Shown here: one piece after another, positions 31,935-42,896 of the stretch | Position numbering within the stretch: position 1 is the first letter of the stretch | Layout: each line of letters begins with the position of its first letter | Source: Torymus aiolomorphi | Taxonomy: Eukaryota; Arthropoda; Insecta; Hymenoptera; Torymidae | DNA length: 64,000 nt | Direction: 5' to 3' | NCBI GenBank assembly: GCA_036365515.1 | Contig: CM070874.1 | Coordinates: forward strand, 90,416,342 to 90,480,341 | The notes under the pieces: model-generated | Told to the model about the DNA's origin: nothing | Database searches by the model: none | Seen by the model: only the letters and a program-made list of their open reading frames with translations | Position numbers and translations under genes: made by a program

Positions 31935-32729
31935 AGAGCACATTATTTGTGACGTCTGTCAGTGGCTTGCGTTTTCTTGCAACAGATTTTTTAGTTTTAC
32001 TCCTTCGTTTTGATTTTGTTGCTGTCAAATCTTGAATATATTCTGAATCAGTGACTATATAGGCCTTTTCTTTTCTTTGTTTTTTAGCAGGTAATTTTTT
32101 AACTTCATTTACGGTAGATGTATCAGAAGCAGTTGCCCTTTCTGTAGCATAAGAAGGACAAGTTCCACTTAAACTTCCTCCAAAATAATTTTATGCAGGC
32201 TCACAAACACTTGTTGAAGATTCTTCTAAATTAACAAGAAATTAAAGAAGTAAACCATGTTTTGCCAGCAACCTCTTTCCCGATATTAAAATTGTTGCGA
32301 ATTAAAATTTTTTTAGTTGCTTGGTACACATAACTGCATATATCTGCAGCCGTCAAACCATATAGCCTCTCTTCTAAAGTTAAATTCTTTTGACAAGTTG
32401 CCGTTCTTGCTCTGCACTAAATACATTTTTAACTCCAACATCTGCCATAAAAAGAAAACCTCTCAATTGTACATAACCAAATTTTGTAAACATTATTAAA
32501 TATTTTTATATTAATCTGAATGATTACGTTTTTTAAATATTAGTAAATCTTTCTTATCACAGTTTTTATATTCTTTGACTTTTCTAATGAGCGTAACTTC
32601 CGGAATTCCAAATTTTCTAGCTGCTGTAGAAAACTTTTCGCCTTTAGTCACCACAGCTTCCACGGCCTCTCGCATTGAGATTTCGCTCCACTTTTGTTTG
32701 TCAGTCTTATTAACATACGTGCGTACCAT
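31935..32729 (-). pseudogene. Pogo-like transposase gene lacking the DDE catalytic domain
   Basis: After the first exon, an acceptor TTTTATGGCAG near 32447 leads into a CENP-B-type second helix-turn-helix (ADVGVKNVFSAEQERQLVK, then EERLYGLTAADICSYVYQ, and GKEVAGKTWFTS) with a one-base frameshift between the first two parts. Just after it, where about 200 residues of catalytic domain should follow, a stop occurs and the sequence passes directly to a lysine/arginine-rich tail (ATKSKRRSKTKKSVARKRK). Internal deletion is the simplest reading; the copy cannot encode an active enzyme. Confidence 0.65.
32511..32729 (-). CDS. Pogo-like transposase, first exon with psq-type helix-turn-helix
   Basis: Opens MVRTYVNKTDKQKWSE and continues MREAVEAVVTKGEKFSTAAR with FGIPEVTLIRKVKEY, the classic start of pogo/Tigger-like and jerky-like proteins: a psq-type DNA-binding domain of about 55 residues. 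The coding exon probably ends at ACT|GTGATA near residue 54; the remaining residues to the stop are intron read-through. Start chosen because family members begin with this MVRxYxRKTD-type sequence. Confidence 0.7.
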   Translation of the reverse strand: MVRTYVNKTDKQKWSEISMREAVEAVVTKGEKFSTAARKFGIPEVTLIRKVKEYKNCDKKDLLIFKKRNHSD

Positions 32730-32925
32730 TTTAAATTAATATTTACACAAGTAATTAATAACTAATTACGACTAGAAAGTCACTAAATATTGCACTCCGA
32801 TCGTGCTCCAATCTACATGTTCGGCGCTATTATGATACCCAGGTTATGTTTACACAGCGAAACCGCCGTGCACTGTTCATTTTACCTCTCTCATAGTGTC
32901 CAGTTTGCCTCCAAAGGTCCCTATT

Positions 32926-34779
32926 TTCAAAAACTTATAAATTATTAAATATACCATCAATTTGAAAAAAAAAAAACAAACGGACACGACACGGGAAGAC
33001 TTGAAATTTCAATTAGAACAGTTTTCAAGTGTTACGAAAAGATTATTTTTTAAATGCGTCGTAAAGTAGAGATGACAAATCTCCTTTGGTCGTGCTGTGA
33101 CAGAGGTATTTTTTTTTTATTTATAAAATCCATTATCCATGTGCTTTTTGATATCATTTTCGTATTCAACGGATATTTTTATCGGGGTTAAAAAAAATTA
33201 GAATTTTGCATGCTGTAGTTTTTTTTATATTCCAAGTGTTCATAATGCCTCGTGCATATTGAAAATAACGCTATAGTATACGTTAATACCTGTAGTTTGT
33301 AGCACTGCGCAGAGAGGCGTTATCTGTAAATTGATAACGGGAATTACATATAGGTGCATACGTACATTGAATCGATCAACATAAAATATGATTTGGAATA
33401 ATGGAACCATCGTTCTGCAATATCATTTGCGTGCGCTATGAAATTAATGTATTCTTACCATTTCCGAACCTCGTTCTTTCTCCACAACGAGGTACAGAAG
33501 TTACATTACTAGTGCGAAATCCAATGTAACAGTTTGTCATGGTGCCAAGTGTTACTTTAGGATCAAGAATATACACAGCGTTATTGTATTGGTAAGAACA
33601 TTTCGAAGAATTTGTATTACAGACTTATGTGACTGCTGCAGTGGTACGGATGTATAAGCAAAATTGTTACTAGAATTTGTACTCATGCTGTGCACTTATT
33701 GATCTGTCCGTATTCTTTTTCATGCCTGTTTTATTTCTGCACCCGTAAAAGGGTAGAATCAGCAAAAAGAGAAAAATTGTGCTGAAATAGGTCGCGATAA
33801 ATAAAAAGTGGAAGTTCACAATAAACTTTGATGTTCGCATCTAAAAGGAATGTATAGAGGTCATGTGATATGGAAAGGCAAACAACGATAAAACAAATTC
33901 TTAGAAAAGGAGAGCAGCAAGCCTTTCAACCTATATACTCTATCATTTCCTATGACCACGTACATCAAAGTGTCCATCGTTGGGGAGATTTGCAGTCGGA
34001 AATCTAATAATAGGGAAGTGCAGGGAAGTGTAGCTTCCAGTAAAAATACCCACGTCCCGTAATATTATGCAATCCTTACATAAGAAATCTGCTTTATTAT
34101 TTAATGCTTTTGAGTTTCAAAGAAAAATAATAATAGAGGAATGTCTCGAAGAATGGCTATATTTTGTAGACCTCCTAGCCCCTGGCTAACAGCTGTCATC
34201 CGATTCTCCGATGTTAGGATTCTGAAATACTTACTAAGACTAATGAAATAATTCAGTAGGAAATATTTGGAATCTCATATTTCATTAACATATCGGTTAA
34301 TAAGTTCTTATAACAACTAATAAGAATTTGCAGATTCGGGTGCAAAAATCGCATAGGTTATTAGGTTTCTGCACCCCTTTTATCTGGTTTTATCAGAACC
34401 TTTCAACTGGATGGACTCTTCCAACTACATGACTCTGTAGCCAACAAGTATATAGCTTCATATTCCGTGTCTTAAAAAGATCAGAACTTTAATACTCGTG
34501 ATCAATATTCAATACACTATACAAATACTTCGAACAAGAACAACATATATATCCACAAAAAGTAATCCTCATAAACATAACTATATTATACGCCTACAAT
34601 TCCGCGAATAATAAGCAAAAACTTTCTCAACGCCCGGTATATATCGGTAGGTCACGACTTCCCGCGTGTTGCTTGTGTTGGTGCGAAATTCTTGGACCCC
34701 TTCTCGTGCTCTCCACTCCGCGTCCGTCTGCGTCTTTCGCTTTCGTCGCAGAGTTGATTACGCATCGCAGCTCATGAAC
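32926..34779. other. Intergenic DNA; 3' flank of the secreted-protein gene
   Basis: AT-rich with no open frame of note. A stray GTTCATAATGCCTC-like word at 33237 resembles the pogo-element repeats and suggests the element originally extended further. On the minus strand an AATAAA at about 34095 (TTTATT on +) is a candidate polyadenylation signal of the 34780-36827 gene, giving a long 3' leader, but a nearer site could be missed. Confidence 0.4.
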
Positions 34780-36827
34780 TCACACAACCACTGGCTTCAA
34801 TACCTCCACTGAAAGTTCGTCTACGGCGTTCGCAGCAGCGTCGCTGCTGTTGTTGATCTCGTCGCTGTCGCTCGTTGTCGTAGTTTCGGGAAGCCTGGCC
34901 GTGGTGTGTGTTTCCTTGGCGACGGTATTACCGCCGCGCGCCCGGTTGCTAGCTTCGCGGGCTTCCGTAAAGTCGCTCCAGTTGGCCCAGTCCTCGATGT
35001 TCTTCTGGGAGTAGAGATCGTCGCCGGACTCGGCTTTGCGGATTATGTACCAGCCGCCGATGTGGAAGCCCCAGTCCCTGCGGGGATCGAATTTCAGGGT
35101 GGCTGGAATCATACAGTTGTCATTATTGTTGGGGTTTATGAAAATCGAGTGGGGATTTTTGGTGATGAATTTCCATTATAATTCCGTTAGAAACGTTAAC
35201 GTGGTTTCAATTTTATACAAGATCTAATCTTGTGACTTCTAATAAAATTTGTCACATAGTTGTTTAAATGAAACATACCAAAAATGTTTTAAAACTATGT
35301 AGGGAGACTACCAGTAAATGAACATTTAAATCCAGTGAATGAACGGGTCACGTGATATGCTTAATCGCTTAAATAAAATGCTTTTATGATATTAAACCGT
35401 CAAAAAATGACTTTTTTCAAAGTTTGCAATTGGGGGAAGATGGTTCATGAGGCCAGAAACATTAAAAATATATTTTATCAACGATTTTTATTAAAACATT
35501 CATTCACTGGTGTCTATTCCACTACTGCTGAAGTCACCCTACTTACTCAAATTTAGAGTGGAATAATAATAAAATATACAAATTTAGTGCGGAAAACTAA
35601 CTTGTTCTTTGGAATCAAACTTATGTTAAAATTAATTCTAATCTTATTAATCGAATAGGTATAATATATTTACATAAATCCAGCATGAAGTTTCCAGGGT
35701 GAATGAGCAATTTTTCCACCATTGGTAAGCCAATATTTTTATGTAGTTTCAAAATAGATCCCGAATTCAAATCCATTGGTTTTAACATGATAGTTTTGAT
35801 CATGGATGAGTCTTTACTGATACCCTTGTTCTTCGCATCTCGGAACCAGTCGCGAATGCCTTCAGTAAACTGGGCAGTATGACCCGACTTCAAGTGGAAA
35901 CCTAGAATTGTCGTCATTAAGCTTTAATTACCAATGAATTTATTGTATGACATGCAAGAAAAGTCTTTTTTGGAAACAAATTATTCGAATTAAAAGATTG
36001 ATAGGATCAAACAACTAATTATTATAGTTATTAAGATATTGCAGGCATGGTTTATGCAAGAAGTGATAAAAATTCACAACTTTAGATGTAAGGAATAATG
36101 TTAACCTGTATCTTGGACAAGATCATGATGTAATCCTAATTTGGAATCAAATTGAAATAAAATAACATTTAACAAAATATTCTGGTCTAATTGCTATTAG
36201 TTTGAACAAAACTTTGTTCCAACTTATCCTAAAAAAGTTTTGTGATATAGCATAAGTATGCTATATCACAATCACATCGCTTTAATGCTTTTTATTCGGT
36301 TTGGAAAAAACGTGGGTACATATTATAATGTTGACTTGTCTCATTGAATAAGTTTTCCGAAGTTCTGATCCGACAAAGTGTTTTCAAAACTTTTCTCAAA
36401 CTAAAGTTTTCCACATGAGAGGTAACTGAAATAAAAACTTCGCGTCGGCATAGGATGGAAGCATCCTTTAATTCCATCGGCCTCGACCATCTGGTCCTTC
36501 TTGACCAAAGCCGAAACTTTCCACCTCCCCTACTTTTATGAGCCCCTACAAAAAAAAGGTCACCCTATAATCTTCAGAATATCTGTCCTGCTACTCCACT
36601 TAATCCCGCTTTCTCTTTTTCCCAGCAGCTTTTTCTGCTTTCACCGTTTCCGTCCTCCACTCAACTCTCGCATCTCCGCAGCGTATTCTCCCAACTTTCT
36701 TATTTATTCTTTCAATGATATTTAATAATATTTAAGTCCAGAGACCTGCATTTTGTAAGTCGGGCAAGAAGGCGCAATCTCGCGAGGCAACGAAGAGCGC
36801 AAGAAATAGGAGAACCGTCCGGAACAT
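34780..36827 (-). CDS. Predicted secreted protein, three exons, unknown family
   Basis: My gene model: exons 36827-36746, 35901-35674 and 35102-34780, all phase-1 introns with GT-AG borders (GCAG|GTCTCT, TTTAT|GTAAAT; acceptors ATTCTAG and GATTCCAG), giving 210 residues. Residues 1-19 (MFRTVLLFLALFVASRDCA) are a typical signal peptide. The mature part begins FLPDLQNAGFHLKSG, has an amphipathic middle (WFRDAKNKGISKDSS) and an aromatic block DPRRDWGFHIGGWYIIRKAE, then an acidic, Thr/Ser-rich, probably disordered tail. One free cysteine at most remains in the mature protein. The gene stands alone. Not recognised; an extracellular role in an insect gland or cuticle is possible but unsupported. 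Frame continuity across both junctions supports the model. Confidence 0.65.
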
Positions 36828-39166
36828 CGTGATGACAACTGACACTGTCGCGTATCGAGTGGTATGCTCTCGTATTGGGTTCCATAGAAGAATAAGTATT
36901 ACTCGTCAGCGTCGTTATAAGGACAATCAGTATTATTTAGATAACGATCGTGAGATCGAACGTATACGACCTCATTATTGCCATCTCAATTGCAGAAAAT
37001 GACATTTCGTAGGGAAAGGAATATTATTATTTTGATGAGTCACATCGCTTAATTGGCAATGATCATGATTAATCCCAATTAGCAGCCTTGTCGGTTTTAT
37101 GATCATTAGTCGCGTTGCATTGATTTGCAATATTGTGAAAGATGACGAAATTAAATTAAAATGTTACGAGAATAAAAAAATATGTAAGCATTATTCTTTG
37201 TTCGGGCTTCGGAGCATAGCGAGAATTACGTAATTTCTATTCCAAGTCTGTTCACCACTTCCCTTCACTTTAGCACTTGCCTACTAATAAGTATAACACT
37301 GATAAGTTACAAAAATAGAATACCAAGCGTAGCTCTTATCCCGGTAGCGGCCACGTAAAGATTTATCTAGCTGAAGAGTGATGGTTAATTGGTTTTCCTT
37401 TGTTAAACTCGAAAAACATCTCATTTCCAATGAACCATCTTGAAAAACATACAATAATTCATTTTAAATATTAAAAACTAATACCCTATATACGTATTCT
37501 TATACTCAAACTACATTTAATAATATTCATTAAACTGGTTACACCCATCTAGTATAATAAATAATATTCCTCTCGCATCGACGCAAATTGTGAACTCAGT
37601 TACGATTGACTCATCCCAATTGTTACTATTGTTATCAACATCAACATTTCAAATAAATTCTATGATCATCAACGACCTTATACGGAATCTGCTATCTGTA
37701 TAGACTTAGCGATACATCGATTGTCTGCGAAAAAAGTATGTGCTCGCCAAGATTATAACAGTACATGCAGCTTTTATGAGCTAGACTTACGCGTGTATTT
37801 CCTTTGGGGAAGCAGCAAAGACGTTATACCTGCGGGATCCCCTTTTAGATTTTCCTACGCACTACCTGCGAAGTATTTTATTTTCCCCAAACTTTCGGCG
37901 TATCACGACCAACTCCGATGTCCTACACGCTCTCTACCCGCCATTTCCTTTACTCTCGGTGCTTCCACCAACGCGGACCAACTGAGAAATGCCAAAACGT
38001 CATTGGAACGAATTGAATATTCGTTCCGCGGCGCATTTTGCCACGTGTATTTTATTCCAAAGAAAAAATTCATAGAGCTTCCCGAGTGCGCGCTTCGTGC
38101 TGTTGCTGCTGCTGAGCGAGCGCTGCGGATGTATTGATCAGAGAAAGAGAGAGCGGAGAGCCGCTGGCTCAAGTACGCTACTGCCGCCGCCGTCGCCCCG
38201 CGCTATACTGCCACTTTATCGCGGCGTGTGTATATATCTATATGTATGTGTGTATATCTCTATATATGTACGCAGGAAATTTAATGATTCTATTCCGTTC
38301 TTTCGCATGGGTGTTTTTGTTACTCCAGTGTGTAACAACACCAGTGTGTTTGCGCCGGCGGGACGTCGTGAATTATTCGCATATGAGAGTACACGAGTGT
38401 GTGGGTGTGTTCGTAACAGTCTTCGTCTCGAGTCGAAAATTCTACGCCACCGTATACGTGGCACTAAACCATCTTATCATTATGTTCCCGTGTGTGTGCC
38501 GCGACTTTGTTTGTTATGTCTCCGCGCTCTTTCAGCGAGGAGGGATCTAAGGAAGTATTGTATGCAGCTGTTGGAGGTCTATATATAGTACCGCGAAAAA
38601 GAAATCGAGGCGAGCTAAAATATCGAGCGAAGGAGAATGAGTTTCTTTCAGACATTAAGGAGAATGGAAATATATCGCTGCGAGGTGGAATTTACGTTGG
38701 GTGTTATTGCGTTCGTTTACTTTCTGACTCATCCGCAGGGATTTTCACGGATCACCCATGCAGCGTGAATTCCAATAGCTGATATCAGTGTCGTTCTTTT
38801 TAAAGTTAATTAGACATTCCATTTGATGGGATATCAGAGCCGATTTTAGATTTCTGTTTCGTTCTTAAGTTTTTGATTATTATAATCATCGGTAACATCC
38901 ATTGTTTGCAATGAAGTAGAGTGATGACGTGGTATGAGAAAGAATAAAGAGTAGAGGATGACTAAGACAATTGGTGAGAATCAAAAATTTAAAGCATCTA
39001 AATAAGAAAAAATACGACTGTCGTCGTTAATCGTGTAATTTGATATGGGCTCGAATATTCCCTCTCGAGGTAAATCTTGAGTTGGATTAGAAGACCGTTG
39101 ATATGAATCGACCGCTGTTCTGCCAGTATTCAACTGGTCTTTTTCTTATACAACTTGTTCTGAAAA
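36828..39166. other. Upstream of the secreted-protein gene and a GC-rich patch; no gene called
   Basis: The minus-strand leader and promoter of the preceding gene should occupy roughly 36828-37000. Another CpG-rich stretch at about 37720-38700 contains several overlapping open frames on both strands, none with recognisable domains, plus TATA/TGTG-rich microsatellite-like DNA. It may be a promoter region. Confidence 0.35.
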
Positions 39167-39462
39167 TGTATGCGTCTGTAAACATATAACCCTGTAGAGC
39201 GCAAAATTCTAAGAAAAAAGTTCCTTTACCATTTTTTCATATGACTTGTACTTTTTTAGTAACTGATGTGTTTAAATTGTTTATTTTTAATAGAAAATGT
39301 ATACCCATGTTTATAAGATGATATCTATAGATATACAATTCCTATTAAAAACAATTTAAACACATAAGTTACTAAAAAAGTACTAGTCATATGAACAAAT
39401 GGTAAAGGAACTTTTTTCTTAGAATTTTGCGCTCTACACGATTATGTTTACAGACGCATACA
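39167..39462. mobile_element. 296-bp fold-back element
   Basis: TGTATGCGTCTGTAAACATA at the left and its complement at the right, with arms of about 125 bp (including AAATTCTAAGAAAAAAGTTC and its complement) around a short AT-rich loop. The left arm carries a small insertion relative to the right. Non-coding. Confidence 0.75.
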
Positions 39463-40765
39463 ATAGTTCTTAGTCATTTTGTGGCCATATTACCAGAATA
39501 GCTGGAAATTATCTAGGAACTATAATCAAAATTGTTTCATGCATGGAATTATAAATTAACGGTTTCCAGCTAGAATATAAGCTATTCAATCAACTGGGTT
39601 TTAATATTAACTATGATTCAATAGAATTGGTTACCAGACTGGAAATGTAAATTTGAAACTAGGCAAACCCAATGCCTCTAAAAGTATAGTTATCCTGGAA
39701 AATCAATCTGGACACTCAGTATACCTATCAACTTCTCGTATTTGATTTCTTGCACATATTTTCATCACTTATATAATCTTGAAATATCGAAAAAAACCTA
39801 ATGAAGTCGTTTAATTCCTAATTCAAGAGAACTTCTTTCAGTCGTCGAATTCCTTCCATAGAAGCCATTGAAGTTATTGAAGTTAATCTGGCGAATAAAA
39901 TTGATCAGATTCAAAGACACCCTTTAAAGGTATATAGTTCAAAAACTGAAAAGTTAGGAATGAGGCGTAAACAACAACTACATGATGTTTATTCTCGAGA
40001 TATGGAACTTAGTTTCTATTTTCAAAATCTTGAATCGTTTCCTTCTAAACTGCACCTCGCTAACCGCGTCTATTTTGAATTATTACGTTGGCGATCTAAA
40101 TTTACTTCCCGAGCAAACATAGTGACTTCAGAGTCGTGCTATATGCAAAATAATAACCCGCAAAATCGTGTCCCAGAAAATACATAATATGTAATGCTCT
40201 ACGGCGAATATTGCCAACACAGCATGAATTCTTCGCAGGACGAACAATTCCCTTTCATCCTACCCATTGGATTACAATGTTCTACCCGTTCTATTTCTAT
40301 AAATAGCAACTCTCTTCGCGAGGAGAACCAAGAAAGAGAGGAGAGAGAGAGCCTCGGCTGCTCGACCCCGAAGAATCGATCGTTCCCTCGCTGGATTGTC
40401 GGATAAAGCAGCAGCTACACTCACTCTCTTTCTCTCTCTCTCTCTCTCCTCTCTTCCTCTTCTCGTCGCGGTCGCCCTCTCGTCGCTAATATTCCGCGGT
40501 TACATCGTCGACGCTTTCCTCGTCGATCAATGTCTCTCTCTCTCTCTCTCTCTCGGCGACTCTCGGGAAAAAAGTGTCTATAGCTATAGTCTATAGGGAT
40601 AATAGGGCAACGAAAGAAATGAACACGCATAAAGAGCGCAACTATATTATTCTGTTGCGAACTTATTGCTTATAAATATCTATGGCTCGAGCAATAGTTG
40701 CAATAACGGTGATGACGACGATGACGAATGGTGAAGTCACCGTCAGCGAGGTCGCGGATTCTGCC

Positions 40766-40768
<3 letters not shown>
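39463..40768. other. Intergenic DNA with (CT)n tracts, no gene
   Basis: Short CT tracts at about 40428-40450 and 40532-40552 with CpG-rich DNA from 40320 onward. Open frames at 39960-40187 and 40194-40406 lack domains or clear splice partners. Confidence 0.4.
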
Positions 40769-40830
<62 letters not shown>

Positions 40831-40853
40831 GTGCGTGCGTATAACGTATATAT

Positions 40854-40913
<60 letters not shown>
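40769..40913. repeat. Compound (CT)n and (TA)n microsatellite
   Basis: (CT)n at 40769-40827 and (TA)n at 40858-40913 separated by a CGTGCGTGCG stretch. These account for the Arg-Glu and Tyr-Ile repeat frames on both strands. Confidence 0.9.
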
Positions 40914-40916
<3 letters not shown>

Positions 40917-41058
40917 CTTTCGCCGCGGTGCGAGACCGGAGCAGCAGCAGCTGTCTGCCGCAGCCAAGCCAGCCAGCACAAGGCAGCTGACATGAAAGGA
41001 GCGGAGATAGGTAGGTATAGACGCCAGCAACTTGAGCTCTCTCCTCGCCTGAGAGAAA

Positions 41059-41134
41059 ATGGACTCATCCGACCAGTTTACTTCAGCCTGGAACACATCG
41101 CATGCTTCTGACCCAACTAGCATTGATAATAATG
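41059..41134 (+). CDS. Tentative first coding exon, unknown gene
   Basis: After a CpG-rich, CAG-rich stretch, ATG in a good context (GAGAAAATGG) opens a frame reading MDSSDQFTSAWNTSHASDPT, with a possible donor ATG|GTATTT at 41135. The composition is unlike the surrounding microsatellite frames. No downstream partner exon was found, so this is weak. It might instead be leader sequence of the zinc-finger gene. Confidence 0.2.
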
Positions 41135-41159
41135 GTATTTCGGATGCGGTGAAATCCAT

Positions 41160-42896
41160 ATATATATATTGTATACAATACCTATATATATCTATGCGTT
41201 ATAACATTATTGTGGAATACACTGGCCAGTTGCCGCGCCCGTGGACGCAGAGAGCGACTGAGTAGTATGAGAATATATTGATCTGGAATCGTCGGGGTAT
41301 TTTCAGGAAGCCAAACAGAGTACATGGAACTCCTCGAGTGCATTGGGTTTCCATTTACGAGACGTTCAATGACGCGTGATGATGCGCTTAAGGCTTCTTG
41401 TCTAGTTCTCTATGTATATTATTCGGTCTTCGAGGGTTCTAACTCTCGTGGAAATTCACATATGAACCGTTGGCATCTAAAACTGCACTCCAGTGTAGGA
41501 CTAACCCTGAGTTTTGTTAAATTTGGCTTCCGGATGCTTGGACTCGTCCATTTTCTCGTCTGTGCGCTCGCATGCATACATGCATGCATATGAGTGTTCC
41601 GACGAGCAGCGGGACACACATAAATACATATATACTCTTTTAACTAGCATTCAGGGCCGTATCTAAAATGCTCCGACCCACGCGGCCGCGTGAGACGCTT
41701 TTTATATATCGGATGTTACGTAAGTCCGAATCTCGGTGTAACCGTCCTCTTATGTAACTCGGAGTTTCGAGAACGAACATAGCCAAGGTCTTGAACACAA
41801 TGCTCATGTATTCATCCAATGGTTTCGAGTTAATGGTGCGCAATGGTAATTGCGGAGGTCTGTGGAAATGCTCCGAACTATTCTCCCGATGTTTCCTTAT
41901 AACTGAACGTTTGTTCAAAGTCTTTCCCAATTTAATAGTCATCGATATTGAGTTCAGCAGATAGTGACTTTCCACTAATGTTCAAGATTAGTTCTGAGAT
42001 TCGATCATATTAGATCGGATAGTCATCAAGGAATATCCATCAGTCGTATCTAGATTGAATTGATAGGGACCAGAGAGTAGACAATCCTATCTGGAAAAGA
42101 ATTTTCAAGAGCTCAATGAATTACCAACGATCCGATCCAAGAATCGATCGCGGATTGATTCAAAAGACATCAATCTACCAAAAACATATCACCAGACAAG
42201 TCCCAAGTTCAATGAACGAAGACAACATGAGTAGAAAGGCTTCAGCAGATGTGGAACAAACGCATCTGGCCATGTGATGGCATAAATATATACGCAGCAA
42301 AGGCCAAGACTCGTGGAAGAAGTGGAGCGTCAATAATGCTTGCTAATATTGGGAGGTACCTACTACCTAGTTAATATCATGAGACTGCAATGCAGGAATT
42401 ATTGGGGAATAAAGCATTGTCGGGTCACAGCGCGTTTCCCCGTGGTGGTCTCTCTATATACACACACACAAACACGCTCTCCCGGCCCATTATTGCACGC
42501 GGCAGAGCAGAGCAAGTATATAGCCATAGGTAAGTCTCAACGACGCCGTGGCGCGCAAGATGTCCGCTGCTGCTGCTGCCGCTGCTTGATTCAGCCACCG
42601 CTGGCCGCGCCGCCGTCAGTTCGCCTCGCACCACCAGCCTTTAAATACAGTGTGTGTGCGGACTCGCGCGGGTGCTCCTATATCTATTGCTTTATACCTG
42701 CGCACAACGCAACCCTCCGCGTGCCTGCGTATATAATATATATGTATATATATGTGTGTGGGTGGTGAGCGTGTACGTTCGCTCGTGTAGCTCGCCGGAT
42801 CTCGCGGGTATATACGACGCGAGCGACAGTGTATATTCGCGCGTCCGCGCGGCGAGACGTAGTTGCACACGTTGAGCGCAGAGTGTGATATTTATC
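41160..42896 (+). promoter_or_regulatory. Probable promoter and leader region of the zinc-finger gene
   Basis: CpG-rich from about 42420 to 42896 with TATATA/GTGTGT tracts and a good splice-donor-like CATAGGTAAGTC near 42527, so a 5' untranslated intron is possible. The stretch 41160-42400 is AT-rich with no structure recognised. Many overlapping frames at 42340-43000 on both strands are compositional. Confidence 0.35.

Larger units (their letters stand above)
31030..32925 (-). mobile_element. Pogo-like (Tc1/mariner superfamily) element, internally deleted
   Basis: The left end CAGGGGGAGCGGGGCAAAAT resembles a pogo-type terminus. A minus-strand gene encodes the two N-terminal DNA-binding helix-turn-helix domains of a CENP-B/pogo-like transposase and a basic C-terminal tail, without the catalytic domain between them. 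The words GTTCATTTTGCCTC and complements recur near both ends (31230-31320 and 32870-32915), likely transposase-binding repeats. I could not find a convincing right terminus, so the right border is approximate. Confidence 0.55.

Noticed and set aside
36292..36477. Possible extra exon of the secreted-protein gene in intron 1
   Set aside because: No convincing acceptor and donor pair preserving phase; the three-exon model is already continuous.
37721..38782. Several overlapping frames on both strands in a GC-rich patch
   Set aside because: No domain, no splice partners, frames mutually overlapping; best explained by composition.
40421..41159. Arg-Glu and Tyr-Ile repeat proteins on the minus strand
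   Set aside because: Direct translation of (CT)n and (TA)n microsatellites.
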